The notes under the pieces: generated by a model | What the model saw: only the letters and a program-made list of their open reading frames with translations | Database searches by the model: none | What the model was told of the DNA's origin: nothing | Assembly (NCBI GenBank): GCA_012519365.1 | Contig: JAAYQH010000177.1 | Location: 1-24,004 of the forward strand | Direction: 5' to 3' | From: Planctomycetota bacterium | GTDB lineage: Bacteria > Planctomycetota > Phycisphaerae > Sedimentisphaerales > Anaerohalosphaeraceae | DNA length: 24,004 nt | Position numbers and translations under genes: made by a program | Shown: piece after piece, positions 1 to 8,400 of the stretch | Position numbering within the stretch: position 1 is the first letter of the stretch | Layout: every line of letters starts with the position of its first letter

Positions 1-712
1 CGCCGTAAGGACACAGAAAACGGCAATAAGGTCGGCCCACAAACAACGAAATCGCCAGGACGGAAAAACTGATCACCCATAATTGCGGATTGCCCCCCAG
101 CCGAAAGAAAGACACAAATGGATCGTATCGACAGATGACCAATCCGCTGGCGGTGGCGGCCATCAATATTGCCAGCCCCAGATACAGCCACGCAAAGAGC
201 CGCAATCCCGCCTCCAGCCAGGCCGGCACACGTAGCGGACGGAGCAAAACCGCGTCCTGCACGATTCCCAGCGGACAGACCGCCCCGCAAAAAACCCGTC
301 CGAAAAACAACGTAAACAGCACCGGCAGCAAAAAGAAAGCCAGTACCGTCAGCGGCAGGACATACGAGGCGTCAAAAATAGCCAGCGTAACATTGCCGAT
401 CGAACCGACCGGGCAAATACACCCTTGCCGCCAAAACCCGAAATACCCCAGTGAAAACAGCATCAGCACGACAATCCAGCCGCGCCGGCGGTTTTTGTAA
501 ACCAACCACACTGCCAGCAAAAGCGCGCCGGCAAGCACCGCCACATCCACAGCCTCCCACGTAACCGATTGCGGCGGGGGCGTAGTCATTTCGGGTATGG
601 GGTGCGGCTCGCTGAATTGAGGAGGCGGAAACCGCTGTACCGCCGGAGCCAGTGAACACAGCGCAAGTCCCAGCCCCCCCAAAATCCAGTGTTTGGCCAA
701 AGGTTCGCTCAT
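1..712 (-). CDS. NapH/NosR-type membrane 4Fe-4S protein, C-terminus cut by window edge
   Basis: I translated the minus strand from the ATG at 710-712; it stays open for 237 codons to the window edge, so the C-terminus is missing. The product is an integral membrane protein with hydrophobic stretches near residues 8-24, 55-72, 78-93, 118-138, 170-192 and 212-226. Cysteine motifs typical of the Fer4_5 (NapH/NosR) family are visible: CxCP at 98-101, CGAVCP at 142-147, Cys194 in CRYDPF, and CRFLCP at 230-235. Such proteins pass electrons between the quinone pool and periplasmic iron-sulfur partners. The start overlaps the stop of the upstream polyferredoxin gene by four bases (ATGA), as expected for translational coupling, so the two probably work together like NapG/NapH or NosG/NosH. 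The specific acceptor is unknown; no nap or nos catalytic gene is present here. Confidence 0.85.
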   Translation of the reverse strand, partial: MSEPLAKHWILGGLGLALCSLAPAVQRFPPPQFSEPHPIPEMTTPPPQSVTWEAVDVAVLAGALLLAVWLVYKNRRRGWIVVLMLFSLGYFGFWRQGCICPVGSIGNVTLAIFDASYVLPLTVLAFFLLPVLFTLFFGRVFCGAVCPLGIVQDAVLLRPLRVPAWLEAGLRLFAWLYLGLAILMAATASGLVICRYDPFVSFFRLGGNPQLWVISFSVLAISLFVGRPYCRFLCPYG

Positions 713-1266
713 TTGAATTCCTTGAGCAAATATGGTTTCTCAGCAGGCACACGCACAAACGCCTGCGACGGACAGACCGCGGCAATGGCGCATTCATTAC
801 AATTGACGCATCGATGATGACGCACTTGCAGATACAGCGAGCCGTTGCCAAAGGCGGTACAGCCTTTGACACACTTGCCGCACCCGATGCACAGCGTTTC
901 GTCGATGGTGTATTCAAAATACGGATCTTCCACAAACGTCCGAACAATAGCCCCTGTCGGACAAAGCTGATTTTCCGCGGCGGTGGTCAGGTCTTTCGGT
1001 TCCGGAATAAAATACCCCGTGCACAGTTCACAGTACCCGCACATCGCATAGGAGTGAACGCACTTGACTGCCGACTCCGGAAAGATACAGTGCGTCGCGC
1101 AGTTGCCGCAGGCGATGCACTTGTAAGGATCGATCTGCCAGACCCACTGGTCGGTGCCGGCACGCGCAGCCAACGTGGCGCCTGTCGCGGCGGCGGCGGC
1201 CAGCGTTCCGCTCCATATCCCTTCTCGCAGAAAACGACGTCGTGTGAGGACAGGATTCTCATCCAT
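709..1266 (-). CDS. Tat-exported polyferredoxin (NapG/NosG-like)
   Basis: This 185-residue protein starts with a twin-arginine signal (RRRFL at residues 9-13, then an alanine-rich hydrophobic stretch to about 36), so it is probably folded with its clusters before export. Cysteines fall in four groups: 50/53/56/60, 69/76/79/82 plus 102, 126/129/132/136, and 153/156/159/165. That is enough for four [4Fe-4S] clusters, the pattern of NapG/NosG-type periplasmic ferredoxins. The ATG at 1266 is preferred over longer in-frame starts because the twin-arginine motif follows it directly and AAAGGACA lies upstream. It overlaps the previous gene by 8 bases and the next by 4, indicating one transcript. The role as electron carrier to the membrane partner encoded next is inferred from family and overlap. 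Confidence 0.88.
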   Translation of the reverse strand: MDENPVLTRRRFLREGIWSGTLAAAAATGATLAARAGTDQWVWQIDPYKCIACGNCATHCIFPESAVKCVHSYAMCGYCELCTGYFIPEPKDLTTAAENQLCPTGAIVRTFVEDPYFEYTIDETLCIGCGKCVKGCTAFGNGSLYLQVRHHRCVNCNECAIAAVCPSQAFVRVPAEKPYLLKEFK

Positions 1267-1516
1267 TGGCGTTGTCCTTTCGTGTATATTTGAAGGATAG
1301 GCCCCGCGGCAGGCCGCACATGTCAAGCAGTTTGCACGCCGTACAGCCGGTTCGTCCCTCGGGATCAAGACAGGCGTTTTCGGGGATTTTCTCCCCCTTG
1401 GTGTTACGCCGAAACAGAGCCGCACCGCCCAGAATCGCCGCCAGAGCCGCGCTATACCGCCCGCAGGCCTTCAGCATGCTGCGGCGTTTGAGGTTGAATA
1501 AAGGGTTTTGGGTCAT
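1259..1516 (-). CDS. small membrane-anchored four-cysteine protein
   Basis: An 85-residue protein with a KRRSMLK-type basic N-terminus and one hydrophobic segment (about residues 20-35). Its outer-facing tail carries four cysteines in a CX8CX2CX5C pattern (49, 58, 61, 67) followed by GLPRGLSFK. The spacing could hold one [4Fe-4S] cluster or a metal ion. The RR pair followed by a hydrophobic stretch resembles a weak Tat or uncleaved export signal. It begins 10 bases after the NHL gene ends and overlaps the polyferredoxin gene by 8 bases, so it is surely co-transcribed with both. I do not recognise a named family; small proteins of this cysteine pattern next to ferredoxins are something I associate with planctomycete-like operons, from memory only. 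The function is inferred as an accessory redox peptide. Confidence 0.75.
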   Translation of the reverse strand: MTQNPLFNLKRRSMLKACGRYSAALAAILGGAALFRRNTKGEKIPENACLDPEGRTGCTACKLLDMCGLPRGLSFKYTRKDNANG

Positions 1517-1526
1517 CGTTGCAATT

Positions 1527-2588
1527 TCAATTGGACAGATTTTTAATGCGTTCAAATACGCGTACGGTGTTTCTAAACACATCCAGCACATATACCCGAC
1601 CGGCTGTATCGGCGGCGACACCAAAGCCGCGGACATGAGCCCCTTGCGGACTTTCATAGACCCGCAGCGGTCCGACCCAGTCAAGTTGCTTCGGACCGGC
1701 GACCACCCCAACAAACCGCCCCTGGTCATCATACTCTTTCACACGAATCAATCCTTTTTCACTGGTAATATAATGGCTGTTCGGCAATAGGGCCAACGCT
1801 GACGGGTTACAACAGCCGCTAAAGCCTTCTACGCGGACAGACGACGTGCCCCACCACCATTCTCGATGGCCGTCAATCGTCCAGGCCTCAATCAGGTGCC
1901 GTCCCGGATTGACCACACGCAGCAAGCCGTCCGGCGCTGCGGCCAGATTAAATCCAAAGGGACTGGGCAGGAGAAACCCCGGATGATGCCGGTCAGGATC
2001 CGGCTGCCCGAATTGCATGACAAGTGTGCCGTTCTTGTCATAGCGCAGGATAGTCTTATCACCGGCCTCCTCGGCAAAAACCGACTCCCCCAGCACCGCT
2101 AACGACGTCAGCAGGGCATCGGCATGCGGTTTTGGCCATTGAGCACTCAACGCGCCGCTCGCATCGAACACAACAATATGATCGATCAGCCCCACATACA
2201 GCCGTCCATCGTTATCGATGGCAAGGCATGTCGGTTCGCCCTCACAGTCGAGAGTTCGCAGAGGCTTGCCGTCAGGACTGAACCGGCGTATCTGTTTGTC
2301 GCCAGCGACCCATACCGTATCATGCGGCCCGACGACAATGACACGGCTTTGTGACAGACCCGTTGCGAACGGCTCGCCTGTCTGCTCATAAAGAATCAAG
2401 TCGGGATCTATCTCGATGTATTCGGATAAATCGTAACTGTATTCCGGCCCAAGGGGTGAGATAGGGCGTTGAGGATCGAATAAAAAAAACGCCGCCACGC
2501 CGGCCGCAATGGCGGCGGCAACGACTACCCCCCCCATCAACGTCGGTTGTATTGTTCCGGCTTTGGGCTGCATCCAATGGTTCCGCAT
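1527..2588 (-). CDS. membrane-anchored NHL-repeat beta-propeller with vicinal Cys-Cys
   Basis: This 353-residue protein has an N-terminal membrane anchor (residues about 17-36) and then NHL-type propeller repeats: the blades show VWVAGDKQIRRFSPDG, LYVGLIDHIVVFDASG and VYVLDVFRNTVRVFE patterns of hydrophobic strands followed by DxxG turns. Near the centre is FSGCCNPSALALLP (Cys259-Cys260), followed by TSEKGLIRVKEYD, a block I associate with planctomycete NHL proteins. The start at 2588 is chosen over the longer frame because AGGAA lies 9 bases upstream and a good promoter (2622-2650) lies upstream of it but inside the longer version. It is the first gene of a tight group ending in the iron-sulfur proteins. 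NHL propellers usually bind protein or small ligands; a redox or sensing role is inference. Confidence 0.85.
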   Translation of the reverse strand: MRNHWMQPKAGTIQPTLMGGVVVAAAIAAGVAAFFLFDPQRPISPLGPEYSYDLSEYIEIDPDLILYEQTGEPFATGLSQSRVIVVGPHDTVWVAGDKQIRRFSPDGKPLRTLDCEGEPTCLAIDNDGRLYVGLIDHIVVFDASGALSAQWPKPHADALLTSLAVLGESVFAEEAGDKTILRYDKNGTLVMQFGQPDPDRHHPGFLLPSPFGFNLAAAPDGLLRVVNPGRHLIEAWTIDGHREWWWGTSSVRVEGFSGCCNPSALALLPNSHYITSEKGLIRVKEYDDQGRFVGVVAGPKQLDWVGPLRVYESPQGAHVRGFGVAADTAGRVYVLDVFRNTVRVFERIKNLSN

Positions 2589-2621
2589 TATTCTTGAGTT
2601 CCTGTTAGAGACGGCCAGGCC

Positions 2622-2650
2622 ACTATAGTATAAATCGCCTTCTATTTCAA
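2622..2650 (-). promoter_or_regulatory. sigma70-type promoter for the NHL/iron-sulfur genes
   Basis: On the minus strand there is TTGAAA (2645-2650), a 17-bp spacer, and TATAGT (2622-2627), each one base from consensus. It lies wholly in the 70-bp gap between the second PQQ-like gene and the NHL gene. The predicted start near 2615 gives a leader of about 27 bases that includes the AGGAA ribosome-binding site. It would let the NHL and iron-sulfur genes be expressed apart from the two PQQ-like genes. Judged by motif match only. Confidence 0.6.
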
Positions 2651-2658
2651 GATTTCGC

Positions 2659-4056
2659 TTAGGGGGCCGACACATCCAGACAGACCATTGTCGTCAAATC
2701 ACGCACAATCAGCCGTCCGGCCGCAAAGGCCGGCGGTCCCCAGCTTTCATGCCCATCGAGCACCTTAGCCTGTGTCAAACGCTCAAAGCGATCGGCAGTA
2801 GCCCGAATTAATGACAAAACCCCTTCATCCGTGAGAATATAAATCAGTCCGTTCACGATAATATAAGGGCCCAGCCCATAGCGGTTCTCCTGCCCGCTTG
2901 TCCAGCGAATAGTGCCGTCCGTATCCATACAGACCAGTTGTTCGTCCGGCCGAACTCCGTAGATGCTCCCTTTGTAATAAATCGGCGTTTGCTGGTCGGA
3001 GCCGAAGACCTCCGGTTTCAGTTCATACAGCATTTGCGGCACAAAAGCATCCGATTGCTGTTCAATATGAAACATCATCGAGCCTTTATTGTACCCGCCA
3101 GAGATAAAAACACGATTTGGGCCGGCCTCAATCGGCGAGGCCACTCCGATACGCAGCCGCCAGGCATCGGTTTTCCACAAGATTGCCCCATCCTGAGCAT
3201 TCACCGCGACGATACCTTCATTGGCAGAATAAACATACGCATCAATCTCGCCAAATTGTGTCGGCAAAATGGAGGTGTGCGTCAATTGCCACCGGTCAAA
3301 AGTCGGCGCCTGCCAGCGGACCGTGCCGGTTTCCAACTCCACCGCCATCATCAGCGTTTCTTTGCCGACCGGAGCAATAATCGCATGATTCTCTATAATC
3401 AGCGGGCATCGTCCGGCATACCACAACGGTTCGGTGGTGCCATACTCGCGAACCAAATCAATCATCCACTTGAACTGGCCTGTTTTGGCGTCCAGACACG
3501 TCACATGACACTTCGGCCCGATCGTCACCACATAATTATCGTTAACCGCCGGCACAGTACGGCTCATCCCGTGGTTGCGACGGACCAAAACAGGATAGGA
3601 ATACTGCCATATCTCCCGCCCGTCATCCAATGAAAAACACCGAATCGCGTCGCACTGATTGACCATATCATAATCGATTAGATAGACCCGCCCGTTATGC
3701 ACTGCCGCTCCGGCATATCCTTCGCCCAACTCAATACGCCACACTTGCGGGGGACCCTCAGCCGGCCACGATTCAGCCGGCTCAAAGGAGGGATCCTCCA
3801 GAATGCCATTGCGATGGGGCCCCCGAAAGCCCGGCCAACTGGCCGTAATGGATGACGGCAGGCCGTCAAATGTTTCGAGCCGGCCCGTCAGTTTGACCGG
3901 TTCCTGCGAAAGTGCCGGCGCCTCAGGGCGCCCGTCCATGCCTGCCACACGCGGCTCAACGCTAAACGTGTAAAAATGCACTATCCAATCGCTGACCGCC
4001 CATGTCGCCGCCGCTGCCGCGAAGGCGGGGATAAGCCATCCAATCGTCTGTTTCAT
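2659..4056 (-). CDS. membrane-anchored PQQ-like beta-propeller protein
   Basis: This 465-residue protein has an N-terminal hydrophobic anchor or signal (about residues 5-20, then SDWIVHFYTFSV). The mature part opens with WPGFRGPHRNG, the typical entry motif of secreted PQQ-like propellers. Blades show the A-x-D-x-x-T-G-x-x-x-W type motif, for example CLDAKTGQFKW, AVELETGTVRW, AVNAQDGAILW and CMDTDGTIRW. The start at 4056 (MKQTIG) is chosen because the longer frame adds a non-signal tail that crosses the preceding gene's end. It is a paralogue of the gene upstream, with matching order of motifs, so a tandem duplication is likely. BamB-like and quinoprotein-like members share this fold and I cannot show that PQQ is bound; no haem c motif (CxxCH) is present. 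Confidence 0.87.
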   Translation of the reverse strand: MKQTIGWLIPAFAAAAATWAVSDWIVHFYTFSVEPRVAGMDGRPEAPALSQEPVKLTGRLETFDGLPSSITASWPGFRGPHRNGILEDPSFEPAESWPAEGPPQVWRIELGEGYAGAAVHNGRVYLIDYDMVNQCDAIRCFSLDDGREIWQYSYPVLVRRNHGMSRTVPAVNDNYVVTIGPKCHVTCLDAKTGQFKWMIDLVREYGTTEPLWYAGRCPLIIENHAIIAPVGKETLMMAVELETGTVRWQAPTFDRWQLTHTSILPTQFGEIDAYVYSANEGIVAVNAQDGAILWKTDAWRLRIGVASPIEAGPNRVFISGGYNKGSMMFHIEQQSDAFVPQMLYELKPEVFGSDQQTPIYYKGSIYGVRPDEQLVCMDTDGTIRWTSGQENRYGLGPYIIVNGLIYILTDEGVLSLIRATADRFERLTQAKVLDGHESWGPPAFAAGRLIVRDLTTMVCLDVSAP

Positions 4057-4106
4057 AGCGGTAAATCTGCTGTCCCTAAAAACGTGGCACGTAAGCGTGT
4101 GCAAAT

Positions 4107-5411
4107 TTAACGGACTTTGACACACATCATCCGGTTTTGGTCTCGAATCAGCAATTTACCGTCAGACAGTGCGATGGGGGCCCAGTTTTGGTTTGACCCT
4201 TCCGATCGGGCAGTCGGATTCCCGTCACTTCCTTTCTCTGCCAGAATATCAGCCGATGCCAGCGGTTTAAAGGCGGTCGGATCAGGCGCGATGAGATACA
4301 AGGTAATTGAACCGTCGGTCGCCAGAATCAAGTCATCGACCAGAATCATACTGCCCTTGTTAAAATCTGGAGACCGTTTCGTTTTCCACATGATTTGCCC
4401 ATCCAAGTTCATACACACCAACCCGTCGCGCCGGTTATTGGTTCCATACTGAGCGTAAAAATAACCTTTATACAGAATCGGCGGTTTTGTTTGGTCGCCG
4501 AATTCTTCGGTTGTAAAAAGTTCTGTTGTGCCATAGCTCCCGTCGGCCTTTTTCTCGACCTGTATCATCGTGGCTCCCAGTTCGTAGCCCCCCACGATAA
4601 GGACTTTGTTGTGGCCGGCATCCACGGCGCACGTGATGGGAATTTGACAATTCCAATTCGCATATTCCCATAAAATTTTACCCGTCAGGGGTTCCATCCC
4701 CACAACTTTGCCCATTTCTCTGTCTCTTCTGGCCGAGGCGGTGATAATCACAACGTGATCCTGCCCATCGATCTTTACAATACTCGGACTGACATAACCG
4801 GTTTGTCCAAGGGGCGGCGTTTTCCATTTAAGCTCGCCGGTGAGTTTTTCATACGCCACAACTCCCGCTTGAGGGGCTTGGGAGGCAACAATAACCAAGT
4901 CCTCATAAAGTAAGGGATTTTGGGTAATCGCCCACATCGGCAGTCTCTCGCCGCCGAAATCCGTCCAAATGTTTTTATGCCAGACAGGTTTATGGGTGTT
5001 GATGTTAATGCAATACAAGTCGCCGTTATGACCGCACGAGTACACATAATCCCCCTCTGCTGCCGGCACACTTCGCGAACCGGGAAACGGGACCCGTCCG
5101 GGAGCGTCATAGGCATAATTCCACAGTTCTTTGCCGGTGGAAAGGTCAAAACACCGCAGATTATCCCCGATATCCCCATTTCTATCGAGCAAGTACACCT
5201 TTCCGTCTTTGATGACAGGGCCGCCAAACCCTATTCCGACAGGCACCATCCACAACACCTCCGGCCCCGTCTCAGGCCACGCTCTTAAAATGCCCTTTTC
5301 CGGTGAAGTTGAGTTTCTTTCCGGTCCCAGAAACTGCGGCCAATCGGCGGCCTGACTCGTGGCCAAACACACCATCAAAATAACACCCAGCAATTTTGCC
5401 AACGACTTCAT
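4107..5411 (-). CDS. secreted PQQ-like beta-propeller protein
   Basis: A 434-residue protein with a signal peptide (MKSLAKLLGVILMVCLATSQA, probable cleavage near residue 21) followed at once by ADWPQFLGPERNS, the common start of mature PQQ-like propellers in planctomycetes. Blade motifs include CFDLSTGKELW, CININTHKPVW, AYEKLTGELKW, GMEPLTGKILW and CMNLDGQIMW. The start has GGGAG about 7 bases upstream. It is the first gene of the propeller/iron-sulfur cluster; the paralogue begins 50 bases after its stop. Unlike the paralogue, it appears soluble in the periplasm after cleavage. Either a scaffold or binding role or a quinoprotein dehydrogenase role is possible, and the sequence alone does not decide. 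Confidence 0.88.
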   Translation of the reverse strand: MKSLAKLLGVILMVCLATSQAADWPQFLGPERNSTSPEKGILRAWPETGPEVLWMVPVGIGFGGPVIKDGKVYLLDRNGDIGDNLRCFDLSTGKELWNYAYDAPGRVPFPGSRSVPAAEGDYVYSCGHNGDLYCININTHKPVWHKNIWTDFGGERLPMWAITQNPLLYEDLVIVASQAPQAGVVAYEKLTGELKWKTPPLGQTGYVSPSIVKIDGQDHVVIITASARRDREMGKVVGMEPLTGKILWEYANWNCQIPITCAVDAGHNKVLIVGGYELGATMIQVEKKADGSYGTTELFTTEEFGDQTKPPILYKGYFYAQYGTNNRRDGLVCMNLDGQIMWKTKRSPDFNKGSMILVDDLILATDGSITLYLIAPDPTAFKPLASADILAEKGSDGNPTARSEGSNQNWAPIALSDGKLLIRDQNRMMCVKVR

Positions 5412-5462
5412 AAATCACTCCCGTTGCTTATCAATAATTCGATTTCTTTCGTTGCTTTCCGG

Positions 5463-5480
5463 TTGATTTTTAAAAATCAA
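5463..5480. repeat. perfect 18-bp palindrome between two operons
   Basis: TTGATTTTTAAAAATCAA is a perfect palindrome, 10 bases past the FtsX-type permease stop and 52 bases before the start of the first PQQ-like gene. It could be an operator for the propeller operon or part of a terminator; see the adjoining hairpin. Confidence 0.6.
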
Positions 5481-5499
5481 TGAATGTTTCCTATTCATT
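5467..5499 (-). terminator. possible weak terminator after the FtsX-type permease gene
   Basis: On the minus strand AATGAAT (5493-5499) and ATTCATT (5479-5485) form a 7-bp stem with a 7-base loop containing the permease stop codon, followed directly by GATTTTT. The shape is that of an intrinsic terminator but the stem is entirely A/T-rich apart from one pair, so it may be inefficient. Confidence 0.3.
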
Positions 5500-8400
5500 T
5501 CGTAAGTTGTCGATTAACCGCCGACGCAGTGCGGCTTTGGCCGCCCAGCTCACCCACAGCACGCCGCTGAACAAGACCAATGCCGTTAGCAATAATCCCA
5601 TCATCAGCGTCCCTCCGCTCGTGGCCTTAATTGCAGGCAGGACGGCTATGACGGCCGATACGCCGCCGATCACTACGCCGCCGCCAAATAAGCTGATATG
5701 TTCTGCCAGCAGTAACCGCCGCAGGGAAATTTTGGAAAAGCCCATTGCCTGCATCATGGCCAACTCGCCGCGTCGGTCCATTACATTGAACAACAATACA
5801 AGCCCCGCACCGGCGCTGCCAAGTATCAGCCCCAGTCCTCCCAAGGCCAGAAATATAGTCAAATAGGTATTTTCTACCCTCAAAAAGTCCCGTAGTATCG
5901 CTTGCGTGGTCAATACCTCCGCTCCGTACTCGGCAAGGTCTTGAGACAAAATCTTCGAAAGGGCGTCGGCTTGCTTAAAATCCGCATCCACAAGCAACAC
6001 ATTATATCCGCTTTTAGAGGGAAAACGCTCGATAAAATCGCGTTCATTAATAAGAAGACGACCCTGAAAGATGGAATCTTTCAAAATGCCGACAATTTTC
6101 AACTTAAATTCCCGTCCCCGGTCGTCCGATATCGACAGCGTATCGCCCAAGGACAGCCCCAGTCCCCAATATACCGTGGCATAGTCCCCAATAGCGGGGA
6201 TGGTGTCGTTGTCAATGGGTCGGGTTAACACTGTCCAGGGAGAATTCTGAGTAGGCTCGGCCGTACGAAAAGTAAACGCCCCACGACGAGCAAACTCCTC
6301 AGGCTTGACTCCCAGAATGGTGGGATTTTGGGCCCGATTCAGGTTCAAACAACTGGCGTCATCGCCGCGATGCTGCCGCAAGGCGACCAGCGTGATAGCC
6401 TCGGCTGAATTTGTCTGTTGGGCGATTTGTCGGATAAATGACTCATCCGGCACCTTGGCCATTGGCAGGGCGGTTTCGACCCAGAGGGCAAATCCGCCTG
6501 TACCGGAATCGCGTTCGGTATAATGCGCAGGACTTCTGTGGTTCAGTCCAACGCCCAGCACCATAAAGACTCCGCATGCCACCGTCAGCATCACCGCCAG
6601 ACTGCGGCCGGGACGCCGGGTGATATTTTTGACTATCAAGCGGGACGGACTGGACGGCACTTTGCGGATCAACGCAGCCGCCCGCATTATCTCCACGGCG
6701 GCCAACACAGAAATCAGCAACAGCAACGTGCCGCTTAAAAAGAAAAACAGGTCTTCTGATAACAGCGAATTGAGCAGCAAAAATGATCCCGCCAACCCCG
6801 CTGCCAACAGGGCCAGCACGATCAGCCGAAAGACTCGACCGGCGGTGGAAAATCGTCCGGAAATAAGGGTGGGTGTATAGGACAATAGGTCAATGGGTGT
6901 TTTCTTCAAACAACCCAGCAAGCCGATGCCCATTGCCCCCACAGCAATCAAAAACCCCGCCGCCGTACCGATCACCAGTGTGACGGGATTGGCGTAAAAC
7001 CGCAGCATTGCCCCGGCCACCGCGTCCTGCCAAACCGTTCGCAATGCCGCCATCATACCCAGCGTGTAAGCCATCCCTGCCAGCATTCCCCCCACGGCTC
7101 CGATTAGTGCCAGCAAGGTGCCTTCGCCCAGCAGCAGCGCGGCCACTTTGCCTTTTGTCCAGCCCATGGCCAAGAGAATGCCCGCCTGGCTGCTGCGCTG
7201 CTGGAGCATAAAAACAAAAATCAACGCGACAATCACCACACAGGCAAGTATCAAGAACATACTCAGCCCGGTAAACAGTCCGCCAAAATCCGCCGATCCG
7301 CCACTGGCCCGGCTGTTGTGTTCGGCCGCATCAACAAAGAACAAGCCCAGGGTTGCCGGGTTCAGTTTGTCGGCCACTTCTTTTCGCAGGGCATCCGTGG
7401 TGTTCTCCGCCATCGGCCAGCGAATTGCCGTTAGATTGCCAAAGCGATTTTGCCACAGCATTTGTGCGGTTCTTAGCGAGATGAACGCCTTGGGGGTGCC
7501 GCGGCATTGATCCCAATACGCCTCGTCTTTGTCTCGAATGCGACTCAGATCAATCGGAATGGCAGGGTCCCAATCCTGACAATTTTGCGTCTCTGCCAGC
7601 CCGGGAAACGGCGGCATTAACGTCGGGTCGGCGGCAAATCCGAGCATCGGCACCACTTGGCGCACCAAAAAAGTGCGGCCTTCTTCCTTCAGCGTATTGA
7701 CAGGGGTAATCGCAAAATAGTCGATTTTTAAGGTATCACCTGTATCGGCCTTCAAGTCCTCGGCCAGCCACTCATTGATAATAATTTCATTATCCGCCAG
7801 CGATTCAAACATGCCGATGTCGCCCTGGTTGCCAAGACCGGCCACCATTGAATAGGGCGTTGTAGCGATGCCGTGCGAGATACTGTTGACAAAATAGGTG
7901 AAGATTCCCAGCGGCTTTTGACCGCACCGGACGGCGGTCTGACTGACGGCATCGGGGATAAAAAGACGCTTGCTGTTTAGTTCAATGGTGTTGCGGTCGG
8001 GGTATTCAACAAAATCCAGGCCGAGGTCTTCAGGTTCTGCCAGATTGGCCAATGCACAATCCAGTTGGGTCGTTGAGGACGGACACCCCGGCGGGGGGGC
8101 AACGACTAACACATTTGCCCGCTGACCAAGGTCAAGTTGTGTGGCCAGCCAAGCTCGCGGCACAAACAGATTCAAGGGGGGCTGCTGATTTGCCTGCAGC
8201 TGAAACCGTCCCATCGCGGCATCAGGAACAACATCATTAGCCCTGATCCGCAGCAGGGCCCGAGCGTGTTCATCGGATGCGAAGATCAGATCCCGCGGCA
8301 AAGCCGAGGGGTTGTCCAGCCGCACAATTAACTCAAACGGCGGTTCTCCCAGCTGTTGCCGCAGGGCCTCATTGACCGCAGGAAGCCAGATGTGCTCGGC

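Noticed and set aside
709..1266. Naming the iron-sulfur pair napG/napH or nosG/nosH
   Set aside because: No nitrate or nitrous oxide reductase gene is visible, and the family is shared by many systems.
372..1790. Long ORFs on both strands over the iron-sulfur genes (for example 652-1293 plus, 1266-1790 plus, 372-947 minus)
   Set aside because: They are antisense or shifted frames of genes with clear cysteine motifs; their translations show no domain, signal or consistent ribosome-binding site.
2659..5411. Calling the two propellers PQQ-dependent dehydrogenases
   Set aside because: Blade motifs alone also fit BamB-like scaffolds; no active-site or haem motif could be identified by eye.
7008..7510. 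Plus-strand ORFs inside the FtsX-type permease (7008-7211, 7118-7510)
   Set aside because: Antisense to a well-supported transmembrane core; they are Pro/Ser/Ala-rich shadow frames.
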